NCBI RefSeq assembly: GCF_947254915.1
Contig: NZ_CAMYEZ010000120.1
Span: forward strand, 1 to 6,607
Length of the DNA: 6,607 nucleotides
Direction of reading: 5' to 3'
Source: an uncultured Porphyromonas sp.
GTDB taxonomy: Bacteria; Bacteroidota; Bacteroidia; Bacteroidales; Porphyromonadaceae
The notes beneath the pieces were generated by a model. That model ran no database searches. It was not told the origin of the DNA and saw only the letters and a list, made by a program, of their open reading frames with translations. Shown here piece after piece: positions 1-6,318 of the stretch. Position 1 is the stretch's first letter. Every line of letters begins with the position of its first letter. Made by a program: the position numbers and the translations under genes.

Positions 1-124
1 AACTTTGATTTGCTTCTTCCGAAGTTTCATTTCATTCTTCCGAAGTTTTATTTCCTAGCTCCGTGGAGAAACTTCGTTTCCTCACTGGAGATTTCCCATT
101 TCCTCGGTAGGAAGGAGATTGAGA
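1..124 (+). repeat. Left array of degenerate 21-22-bp palindromic units
   Basis: Small imperfect palindromes recur at a regular step: CTTCCGAAG at 16-24 and 37-45, CTCCGTGGAG at 59-68, CTCACTGGAG at 81-90 and CTCGGTAGGA at 103-112. The steps are 21, 22, 22 and 22 bp. Most units are followed by a T-rich tail of the type TTTCATTTC. Positions 1-15 read like the tail of a further unit, so the array probably continues outside the window. The first 107 bp match the reverse complement of 6499-6605 without gaps, with about 13 mismatches by hand count, and 1-44 is identical. No protein or RNA gene is apparent here, and nothing is recognisable from 125 to about 228. The family is not named here because it could not be searched. 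An intergenic dispersed repeat is the simplest reading. Confidence 0.8.
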
Positions 125-228
125 GGTGACCTGTTATGCGTCGTCGGTACGTACGGCTCGTAAGATTTGCGGATTCTTGGCTTTGTCGTATCGTACGCTA
201 TTTGTAGTATATACGAGTTCCAAAAGTT

Positions 229-294
229 GTTCCACCTTTGGAACTTTTTAGTTCCAGGGATGGAACTTTTCGGTTCCAACGGAGGAACCTCCGT
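229..294 (+). repeat. Three tandem 22-bp hairpin units (GTTCCA...TGGAAC)
   Basis: Three units start at 229, 251 and 273, exactly 22 bp apart. Unit 1 is GTTCCA-CCTT-TGGAAC (229-244) and unit 2 is GTTCCA-GGGA-TGGAAC (251-266), each a 6-bp stem with a 4-nt loop followed by a run of T. Unit 3 has the stem GGTTCC/GGAACC (272-277 with 284-289). It also contains an overlapping alternative inverted repeat, ACGGAGG/CCTCCGT (279-285 with 288-294). A lone half-unit, GTTCCA, lies at 217-222. Each unit resembles a miniature terminator in layout (hairpin then T-run), but the stems are short. The array ends just upstream of the promoter of the antiporter gene, so a protein-binding or attenuating role is possible but unproven. 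Confidence 0.8.
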
Positions 295-312
295 CGGACT
301 GTTGTGATTTCG

Positions 313-320
313 TATCTTTG
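313..320 (+). promoter_or_regulatory. Bacteroidota-type -7 element (TATCTTTG) for the antiporter-glgB unit
   Basis: TATCTTTG matches the Bacteroidota primary sigma -7 consensus TAnnTTTG exactly. No convincing TTG-type -33 element lies 19-21 bp upstream, where the end of the 22-bp hairpin array sits instead. If used, transcription would start near 327-330, giving a leader of about 60-65 nt before the ATG at 392. The same octamer precedes the - strand gene at 6300-6307. Confidence 0.55.
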
Positions 321-332
321 TTCCGTAGGAAG

Positions 333-350
333 AGACTGCGAGCGCAGTCT
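333..350 (+). promoter_or_regulatory. Perfect hairpin in the antiporter 5' leader
   Basis: AGACTGC (333-339) pairs perfectly with GCAGTCT (344-350) around the loop GAGC. It lies between the presumed transcription start and the ATG at 392, and is followed by the U-rich, non-uniform stretch TTATTGGTTGATTT. It could be an attenuator, a stabilising 5' stem or a protein site. It abuts the alternative TTG start at 353, which makes that start less attractive than the ATG at 392. Confidence 0.5.
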
Positions 351-391
351 TATTGGTTGATTTACTGATTAACGACATAGACGTATCCTCG

Positions 392-2800
392 ATGAATACA
401 CAACAACGACAGCAAGCGTGGTGGCTCTACGGTGGGCTAATGCTCATCTTCGTGGCGCTCTTGTGGTGGGTCGCTGCGACTGACGGGGCGATGAGTGTCA
501 ACTCGGAGTCTCTCGTCACGGCTCCCGTAGCTACTGCGACAGAGCCCTTGGGCGAAGCGTCCGAAGGGGCTGTGGTAGCACTCAACTTGACCACACCCTC
601 GTCTGCGATGGAGGCCACGCCGTGGCAATCGTTTGTGACGTCGGTACGCTCGCACGCCGCTTCAGACATAGGGCTACTACTGATCCAGCTGGTGGTCATC
701 CTGCTCGTGGTACGTGTCGTGGGGTGGCTCTTCGCACGATTGCATCAGCCGACGGTCATCGGGGAAATCCTTGCTGGTATATTGCTCGGTCCGAGCTTGC
801 TGGGAGCCGTTTGGCCAGAAGCGATGGAGACGCTCTTTCCTGTGCACAGTTTGGGCAATCTAGAGTTGCTCAGCCAGTTCGGACTGATCCTCTTCATGTT
901 TACCATCGGTATGGAGCTGCGGATGAAAGACCTCAAGGGTCAGGCGCAGCAAGCGTTCGTCATCAGCCAGTCGGGGATTATCTTTCCATTTATCCTAGGC
1001 ATCCTTCTCACCTATGGGCTGTACAGTCGCCCTGAGCTACTGAGCGAGGGGAGTAGCTTCTTGTCGCTCTCCCTCTTTGTGGGCATCTCGCTCAGCATCA
1101 CCGCCTTCCCCGTCTTGGCTCGTATCATCCAGGAGCGCTCGCTCTCGCATAGTCATCTGGGGCGCTTGGCGCTCTCGACCGCAGCTATGGGAGATATCGT
1201 GGCATGGCTCATGCTGGCGGCCATCATGGCGGTCAGTCAGGGGGGGAGCTTCACGAGCGCTCTCTACAATATGCTCTTCCTCGCCCTTTACTTGGCAGTT
1301 ATCTTTGGCATCTTGCGACCACTCTTCGGACTCCTCGGTCGACGTGTGAGACATCGAGAGGTGCTCTCCAAGTCGCTCATGGGACTCATCTTCATCCTCC
1401 TCATGGCGAGCGCCTACTTCACCGAGATCATGAGTATGCATGCACTCTTTGGCGCCTTTATGCTGGGGTTGGTCATGCCAGAGAACCTAGACTTCCGAGT
1501 GATTGTCAAGGAGAAGGTCGAGGACTTGGCGCTCCTGCTCCTCCTGCCGCTCTTCTTCGTGAGCTCAGGCTTGCGCACGGAGCTGGGATTGGTCAATACA
1601 CCTGAGCTGTGGGCGCTCTTCGGCATCTTTACCTTTGTGGCAGTTGTGGGCAAAATGGGCGGTACTTACCTAGCAGCGCGAAGCTGTGGTATACAGCGCC
1701 GCGAGAGCCTTTACCTAGGCGCTTATATGAACACCCGAGGGCTGATGGAACTGGTCGTGCTACGCATCGGACTGGATCTAGGAGTCCTCTCGACTGTCCT
1801 CTTTACCATCCTCGTGATGATGACGCTCGTGACGACGATTATGACGGCTCCGACGTTGCAACTGATCGACTGGCTCCTCAAGAAGAAGAAAGCGCCACAG
1901 AGTCTGGAGCACGCAACGGGACAAGTGCTCATCTCCTTTGGTCGTGCCGAGACGGGCGTCACGCTCCTCGAGTTCTTCCATAGGTTGTGCGGTGGTACCG
2001 CTCCACAGGTGGCTTGTACGCTGATGCACGTCACTACTGATACGGACATTAGTACCATTGATGCGGACCACTACTACGCCAGTAGCTTTGCAGCTCCGAT
2101 GGAGATGGCGAAGCAGCTGGACCTTGCCGTGGAGCGTAAGTATGAGATTGCCGAATCGGTGCCTGAGGCGGTCCTTTCGCACGCTAATCACATCCAGAGC
2201 AACCTGCTCCTCCTCGGAGCGAGTGTCAACCTTTCGCAAGATAAGAAAGACCGCGACCTAGTCGCCTATAGCAATAAGTTGACCCGCAGGTGGGGTCTGC
2301 TGACTGGTCGCCGTCGCAAAGCTAAGAAAGAGCAGAGCTCTCACTCCTTTGAGGAGCTGATCGCTACCTTTGCTCAGGAGGCGCCTTGCTCTGTGGGCAT
2401 TTATGTGGACAATGGTCAGACTCCGATAGCGCATCCGCTCGTGCTAATGCAGCGGCCTGAGGATCAAGAGCTACTACTCGTTGCCGAGCAGGTGACGCAA
2501 AGTGCGGATAGTCCGATCACGCTGATGCCACTCTCGTCGCATCTCGCCAAGCCTACGACAGAGCTCTCGGCTCGTGTGTCGTGGAGCGGGGAGACTTTTG
2601 CTGAGCAGGTCGACCTGAGCGGTTACGACTTCGCCTTCATCGCTTACGATGCGTGGGCAGCCCTCACGTCAGCTCAGCAAGAGCTGCTAGAGCAACTACC
2701 CTCTTACCTTATTCTAGACATTGACGAGGCGACCATTGAGTTGCCGACGATACATCGTCCGACTACAGAAGCCGTCTCTTACCTTGGTAAAGCGTCTTAA
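392..2800 (+). CDS. CPA2-family cation:proton antiporter with C-terminal cytoplasmic regulatory region
   Basis: Predicted inner-membrane monovalent cation (Na+ or K+)/H+ exchanger for pH and ion homeostasis, 802 aa from the ATG at 392. An in-frame TTG at 353 would add 13 residues but directly follows a hairpin, so the ATG is preferred. An N-terminal hydrophobic segment (about 10-29) is followed by an Ala/Ser/Thr/Glu-rich linker (about 30-90). The Na_H_Exchanger domain runs from about 92 to 493 with roughly 12-13 membrane segments. Family signatures seen are QPTVIGEILAG (119-129), LFMFTIGMEL (167-176), SITAFPVLARI (235-245), the ion-site aspartate D268 in MGDIVAW, FFVSSGLRTEL (388-398) and NTRGLMELVVL (447-457). 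Residues about 510-780 form a soluble alpha/beta region whose first half (LISFGRAETG, LMHV, LLLLGAS) resembles UspA-like domains of related exchangers. The residue before D268 is Gly rather than the Asp, Asn or Gln usual in this superfamily. Ion specificity cannot be assigned from sequence. It probably forms an operon with the branching enzyme 2 bp downstream. Confidence 0.9.
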   Translation: MNTQQRQQAWWLYGGLMLIFVALLWWVAATDGAMSVNSESLVTAPVATATEPLGEASEGAVVALNLTTPSSAMEATPWQSFVTSVRSHAASDIGLLLIQLVVILLVVRVVGWLFARLHQPTVIGEILAGILLGPSLLGAVWPEAMETLFPVHSLGNLELLSQFGLILFMFTIGMELRMKDLKGQAQQAFVISQSGIIFPFILGILLTYGLYSRPELLSEGSSFLSLSLFVGISLSITAFPVLARIIQERSLSHSHLGRLALSTAAMGDIVAWLMLAAIMAVSQGGSFTSALYNMLFLALYLAVIFGILRPLFGLLGRRVRHREVLSKSLMGLIFILLMASAYFTEIMSMHALFGAFMLGLVMPENLDFRVIVKEKVEDLALLLLLPLFFVSSGLRTELGLVNTPELWALFGIFTFVAVVGKMGGTYLAARSCGIQRRESLYLGAYMNTRGLMELVVLRIGLDLGVLSTVLFTILVMMTLVTTIMTAPTLQLIDWLLKKKKAPQSLEHATGQVLISFGRAETGVTLLEFFHRLCGGTAPQVACTLMHVTTDTDISTIDADHYYASSFAAPMEMAKQLDLAVERKYEIAESVPEAVLSHANHIQSNLLLLGASVNLSQDKKDRDLVAYSNKLTRRWGLLTGRRRKAKKEQSSHSFEELIATFAQEAPCSVGIYVDNGQTPIAHPLVLMQRPEDQELLLVAEQVTQSADSPITLMPLSSHLAKPTTELSARVSWSGETFAEQVDLSGYDFAFIAYDAWAALTSAQQELLEQLPSYLILDIDEATIELPTIHRPTTEAVSYLGKAS

Positions 2801-2802
2801 CT

Positions 2803-4845
2803 ATGAAACGTGAGAAAGGTTCTCCTCGCCAAGCTAAGCCAAAGCTGAGCACCCCGCTCTGGGCTCTGCAAGATCCGTGGCTTGCTCCGCACTATGAGAC
2901 GATAGAGGCGTGGCAAAGCTACATCGCTGAGCGTCGGCAGCTCTTTGTTGGCTCGCAAAGTCTCTCGAGCTGGGCGTGCGGACACCTTTACTTTGGGCTG
3001 CACCGCACCGACGCTGGCTGGACATTGCGCGAATATGCGCCAGCGGCTCAGGCGGTCTACCTGCTTTGCGACGATAACGAGTGGCGCAAAGATCCGAACT
3101 ATCGATTTGTTGCCAATGAGGAACGACCAGGCGAATGGCTCCTCGAGCTTCCCGCCACAGCGCTACACCATCTAGACTACTACAAGCTACTCATTTGCAC
3201 CGACCACGAGGAGCTAGAGCGCATCCCCGCCTACGCTCATTATGTCGTGCAGGATCCGCGAGACTACACCTTCTGCGCTCGTGTCTGGGCTCCCGAAGAA
3301 CCGTACCTTGTCAAGGCGCCAGCACCTCAGCGTCCCGACACTTTGCTCATCTATGAGTGTCACATAGGGATGAGTGGCGAGGAGATGGGCGTGGCGAGCT
3401 ACGAGCAGTTTCGCACGGAGCGACTGCCCTACATCGTCTCGGCAGGGTACAATACCCTCCAAATCATGGCGGTCCAGGAGCACCCGTACTACGGTTCGTA
3501 CGGCTATCACGTCTCCAACTTCTTCGCTCCGTCCAGTCGCTTCGGCACGCCCGACGACCTCAAGCGTTTAGTCGATGAGGCGCACGCCTTAGGGCTGTAC
3601 GTCATCATGGACTTGGTCCACTCGCACGCCGTGCGCAACGAAGCCGAGGGCTTGGCCCGCTACGATGGCACACGGACCCTCTTCTTCCACGAGGGGAGCC
3701 GTGGCGAGCATCCGCAGTGGGACTCGCTCTGCTTTGACTACGGTCGTGGCGAGGTGGTCCACTTCCTCCTCTCCAATTGCCACTACTGGCTCACGGAGTA
3801 CGGCTTTGACGGCTTCCGCTTCGACGGGGTCACCTCGATGCTTTACGAAGACCACGGCTTGGGGCGACCTTTCCTCACCTATGCGGACTACTACAATGGC
3901 AATGTAGACCGAGATGCGCTGACCTATCTGACACTTGCCAACGAACTCATCCACGCTGTCAAGCCCTCAGCGACGACTATCGCCGAGGAAGTGAGCGGAC
4001 TGCCAGGACTGTGCGAAAGCCAAGCCTCCGAAGGCTACGGCTTTGACTACCGCCTGGCGATGAATGTGCCAGACTACTGGATCAAACTGATCAAAGAGCA
4101 GCCCGACGAAGCGTGGAATCCCGAGAATATGTGGTACGAACTGCGCAATCATCGCCCCTCTGAGCGAACTATCTCCTACGCTGAGAGCCACGACCAAGCA
4201 CTCGTCGGAGACAAGACCATCATCTTCCGACTCATCGACAGCGACATGTACTGGCATATGCAGCAGAGCGACTACAACGATCGGGTGATGCGTGGCATAG
4301 CGCTCTGCAATATGATCCGTCTGATGACCTTCGCCACGATGTGCGGCGGTTATCTCACCTTCATGGGCAATGAGTTTGGTCATCCCGAGTGGATCGACTT
4401 CCCTCGTGAGGGCAATGGCTACTCCTACCAGTACGCTCGTCGTCAGTGGTCGCTACAGGCTAATGGCTTACTGCGCTACAAGCAGCTCGCACACTTTGAC
4501 AAAGGGATGCTCTCGCTCGGCCACCTGACGCCTCGCTTTGCAGAGCTCTCTGACTACTGCTATCATAGCCATACGGAGCGACAGGTTATCGCTTTCATGC
4601 GAGGTGACGGCTACCTCTTTGCCTTTAACTTTAGCCCCACCGAGAGCTACACCGACTACCTCATCGAGGGCGTGCCAGCGGGGCAATACGAGCTACTCCT
4701 CGACAGCGATGCGGTGGCCTGCGGAGGCTTCGGACGTATTGATGCCAGCATCACGCATCACACCCGCACCACCGCCGAGGGAGGCACCGAGCTACGACTC
4801 TATCTGCCCTCCCGCTCAGCGCAAGTCTACCAGCGCAAGCCGTAA
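2803..4845 (+). CDS. glgB: 1,4-alpha-glucan branching enzyme (GH13, eukaryote-like type)
   Basis: Cytoplasmic enzyme (EC 2.4.1.18) that cuts alpha-1,4-glucan chains and re-attaches them by alpha-1,6 bonds in glycogen-type polymers, 680 aa. An N-terminal CBM48-like beta domain (about 55-160) is followed by the GH13 barrel (about 180-560) and a C-terminal beta domain (about 585-678). The four GH13 regions are VIMDLVHSH (267-275), GFRFDGVTS (337-345), AEEVSG (394-399) and YAESHDQ (459-465). They give the nucleophile D341, acid/base E395 and third acidic residue D464. FMGNEFGHPEW (520-530) is also typical. DGFRFDGVTSMLY matches eukaryotic GBE1-type enzymes, not the RVDAVASM form of E. coli GlgB, so it belongs with the GH13_8-like branch. 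The length fits that group. The ATG lies 2 bp after the antiporter stop with no Shine-Dalgarno sequence, implying co-transcription and possibly translational coupling. A double stop (TAATAG) ends it. No glycogen synthase or debranching gene is in the window. Confidence 0.96.
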   Translation: MKREKGSPRQAKPKLSTPLWALQDPWLAPHYETIEAWQSYIAERRQLFVGSQSLSSWACGHLYFGLHRTDAGWTLREYAPAAQAVYLLCDDNEWRKDPNYRFVANEERPGEWLLELPATALHHLDYYKLLICTDHEELERIPAYAHYVVQDPRDYTFCARVWAPEEPYLVKAPAPQRPDTLLIYECHIGMSGEEMGVASYEQFRTERLPYIVSAGYNTLQIMAVQEHPYYGSYGYHVSNFFAPSSRFGTPDDLKRLVDEAHALGLYVIMDLVHSHAVRNEAEGLARYDGTRTLFFHEGSRGEHPQWDSLCFDYGRGEVVHFLLSNCHYWLTEYGFDGFRFDGVTSMLYEDHGLGRPFLTYADYYNGNVDRDALTYLTLANELIHAVKPSATTIAEEVSGLPGLCESQASEGYGFDYRLAMNVPDYWIKLIKEQPDEAWNPENMWYELRNHRPSERTISYAESHDQALVGDKTIIFRLIDSDMYWHMQQSDYNDRVMRGIALCNMIRLMTFATMCGGYLTFMGNEFGHPEWIDFPREGNGYSYQYARRQWSLQANGLLRYKQLAHFDKGMLSLGHLTPRFAELSDYCYHSHTERQVIAFMRGDGYLFAFNFSPTESYTDYLIEGVPAGQYELLLDSDAVACGGFGRIDASITHHTRTTAEGGTELRLYLPSRSAQVYQRKP

Positions 4846-4860
4846 TAGCGGCAAAACAAT

Positions 4861-4980
4861 ACGAGTAACCCTTTGTAGGGACGCACGCTCTGTGCGTCCG
4901 TTGTCGAACGAAAGTTACAGCATCGTAACCTTGGACACAACGGACGCACAGAGCGTGCGTCCCTACAAGTCGTTACTCGT
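4861..4980. repeat. BIME-like element 1: two inverted GTAG-REP hairpins between convergent genes
   Basis: The 32-bp arm 4873-4904 is perfectly repeated in inverted orientation at 4937-4968. Outside it, ACGAGTAAC (4861-4869) pairs with GTTACTCGT (4972-4980). Each arm is itself a hairpin: GTAG (4875-4878), then GGACGCAC - loop GCTCT - GTGCGTCC (4879-4899), with the mirror copy at 4942-4962 followed by CTAC. A small inner stem GTTAC/GTAAC (4914-4918 with 4925-4929) lies in the middle. A palindrome preceded by GTAG and arranged as an inverted pair is the hallmark of REP/BIME elements mobilised by RAYT (Y1 HUH) transposases. No such transposase lies here. Because it sits between the stops of two convergent genes, transcripts from either side would form a long stem, so it could also act as a bidirectional terminator. 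No clear target duplication was seen. Confidence 0.88.
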
Positions 4981-4998
4981 TATTTATATGTGTAAGTC

Positions 4999-6198
4999 TT
5001 ACTTCTCAAACTCAATGTCAATGTCGAAAGACTCATGCCACGGCAGTCCCTGACGAGCCACCTCCTTGAGGAAGGGATCTGGATCAAACTGCTCAACGTT
5101 GAAGACACCAGCGCCTCCCCATATGCCTTTGGCGAGCATCAGTGCGCCCGTTGTAGCGGGGACACCCGTCGTGTAGCTGACACCCTGCGTGCCCGTCTCA
5201 CGGTAGGCTGCTTGGTGAGAGCAGTTGTTCCATATATAATAGGTACGCTCCTTGCCGTCCTTGACACCACGGATGCGGCAGCCGATAGAGGTCTCGCCCG
5301 TATAGTTCTCGCCCAGCTCCTGAGGATTAGGCAGGACAGCCTTGAGGAATTGGATCGGCACGATCTCTTGTCCGTTGTAGTTGATCGGCTCAATGCTCGC
5401 CATACCAATGTTTTGGATCACCTCGAGGTACTTGAGATACTCCTCCCCGAAGGTCATCCAGAAGCGCGCCCGACGTATCGTGGGGAAGTGCTTGACGAGC
5501 GACTCCAGCTCCTCGTGGTAGAGCAGATAAGACTCGCGCACACCGATGCCCGGGTAGTGTAGCGGACGATGTATCTCCTGAGGCTCCGTCTCAATCCACT
5601 CACCCTCGTGGTAGTACTTACCCTTTTGGGTGATCTCACGGATATTGATCTCTGGGTTGAAGTTGGTTGCAAACGCCTTGTGGTGGTCGCCACCGTTGCA
5701 GTCCACGATGTCAAGGTAGTGCATCTCGTCAAAGTGATGCTTAGCTGCATAAGCGGTGAAGATACTGGTCACGCCTGGGTCAAAGCCACACCCTAAGACA
5801 GCCGTCAGGCCAGCTTCCTTAAAGCGGTCGTGATACGCCCACTGCCAACTGTACTGATACTTAGCCTCGTCGAGGGGCTCGTAGTTTGCCGTATCAAGGT
5901 AGTTGACGCCCGCCTTGAGACAAGCCTCCATGATGGTCAAGTCTTGGTAAGGAAGAGCCACGTTGATACAGATGTCTGGGCGGAAGCTCTCGAATAGTCG
6001 TACCAGTTGCTCCACATCGTCAGCATCCACCTGAGCGGTCTGGATCTTGACGTTCTTTATTTGTGCTGCGATGGCGTCACACTTAGACTTAGTGCGGCTC
6101 GCCAGCATAATGTCGGTAAAGGTCTCAGCATTCTGAGCCACCTTGTGAGCTACTACGGTGCCTACGCCACCAGCTCCGATGATGATCACTCTTGCCAT
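4999..6198 (-). CDS. Saccharopine dehydrogenase-like; probable carboxynorspermidine/carboxyspermidine dehydrogenase
   Basis: Predicted cytoplasmic NAD(P)H-dependent enzyme that condenses L-aspartate semialdehyde with a diamine (putrescine or 1,3-diaminopropane) to form carboxyspermidine or carboxynorspermidine, the alternative spermidine route of Bacteroidota and Vibrio (EC 1.5.1.43 for the norspermidine form). The protein has 399 aa, close to the usual family length. The N-terminal Rossmann fold carries VIIIGAGGVG (4-13), an acidic/SRT segment after strand 2 (MLASRTKSK, 31-39) and CINVALPYQDLTIM (77-90). Later conserved-looking stretches are YLDTANYEP (100-108), GCGFDPGVTSIFTAYA (136-151), DIVDCNGGDH (163-172), IGCRIRGVKDGKERTY (305-320) and YTTGVPATTGA (342-352). 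The start is the ATG at 6198, and an in-frame stop lies about 40 nt upstream. True saccharopine dehydrogenase of lysine metabolism is the main alternative. The partner carboxyspermidine decarboxylase is not in this window. The gene stands alone with its own promoter. Confidence 0.9.
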   Translation of the reverse strand: MARVIIIGAGGVGTVVAHKVAQNAETFTDIMLASRTKSKCDAIAAQIKNVKIQTAQVDADDVEQLVRLFESFRPDICINVALPYQDLTIMEACLKAGVNYLDTANYEPLDEAKYQYSWQWAYHDRFKEAGLTAVLGCGFDPGVTSIFTAYAAKHHFDEMHYLDIVDCNGGDHHKAFATNFNPEINIREITQKGKYYHEGEWIETEPQEIHRPLHYPGIGVRESYLLYHEELESLVKHFPTIRRARFWMTFGEEYLKYLEVIQNIGMASIEPINYNGQEIVPIQFLKAVLPNPQELGENYTGETSIGCRIRGVKDGKERTYYIWNNCSHQAAYRETGTQGVSYTTGVPATTGALMLAKGIWGGAGVFNVEQFDPDPFLKEVARQGLPWHESFDIDIEFEK

Positions 6199-6299
6199 AG
6201 AGGTTGTATAGTTAAAAGCGTTAGAGATTCATGAGGTTTGCGGTAGCTACGCCAGCATCCTTTGCGGCTGCTCGAGCGTCGTCGCTACTTTTGCTCTGC
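6199..6299 (-). other. Probable 5' leader of the dehydrogenase gene
   Basis: About 95 nt lie between the presumed transcription start (near 6293-6296) and the ATG. On the - strand the leader holds two tiny ATG-to-stop frames, ATG CTG GCG TAG (6258-6247) and ATG AAT CTC TAA (6232-6221). It also has two 8-bp palindromes, GCTCGAGC (6270-6277) and GTAGCTAC (6243-6250). No known riboswitch or strong ribosome-binding site was recognised. Function is unproven. Confidence 0.35.
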
Positions 6300-6307
6300 C
6301 AAAGATA
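6300..6307 (-). promoter_or_regulatory. Bacteroidota-type -7 element (TATCTTTG) for the dehydrogenase gene
   Basis: Read on the - strand, the octamer is TATCTTTG, an exact match to TAnnTTTG and identical to the one at 313-320. The -33 region (about 6326-6335) contains no TTG and is occupied by a heptamer tandem repeat. This suggests a weak or activator-dependent promoter if it is used. Confidence 0.55.
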
Positions 6308-6318
6308 CGAAAAAGAAG

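Noticed and set aside
125..228. tRNA or small RNA gene in the remaining left intergenic stretch
   Set aside because: No cloverleaf, conserved loop motif or clear terminator was found; only short palindromes such as GTACGTAC.
1..294. CRISPR array
   Set aside because: The period is only 21-22 bp, the repeating part is a 9-16-bp palindrome, the units are degenerate and there are no unique spacers of 30 bp or more and no cas genes.
82..378. 98-residue open frame on the - strand in the left intergenic region
   Set aside because: It runs through the palindromic arrays and the presumed promoter, has no recognisable domain and looks like a by-product of the repeats.
353..391. TTG start for the antiporter at 353
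   Set aside because: It lies three bases after a perfect hairpin, adds 13 residues without family support, and an ATG is available at 392 just before the hydrophobic segment. It cannot be fully excluded.
1037..2239. Long open frames antisense to the antiporter gene (1037-1441, 1723-2058, 1778-2239)
   Set aside because: They lie wholly opposite a well-supported gene, with low-complexity Arg/Glu/His-rich translations and no domain; typical shadows.
3589..4383. Open frames antisense to glgB (3589-3954, 3967-4383)
   Set aside because: They are opposite the conserved catalytic core of the branching enzyme and carry no recognisable motif.
4538..5053. 171-residue + strand frame spanning the glgB end and the inverted repeat
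   Set aside because: It overlaps glgB out of frame and continues through the palindromic element, with Ser/Thr/Arg-rich composition; not a credible gene.
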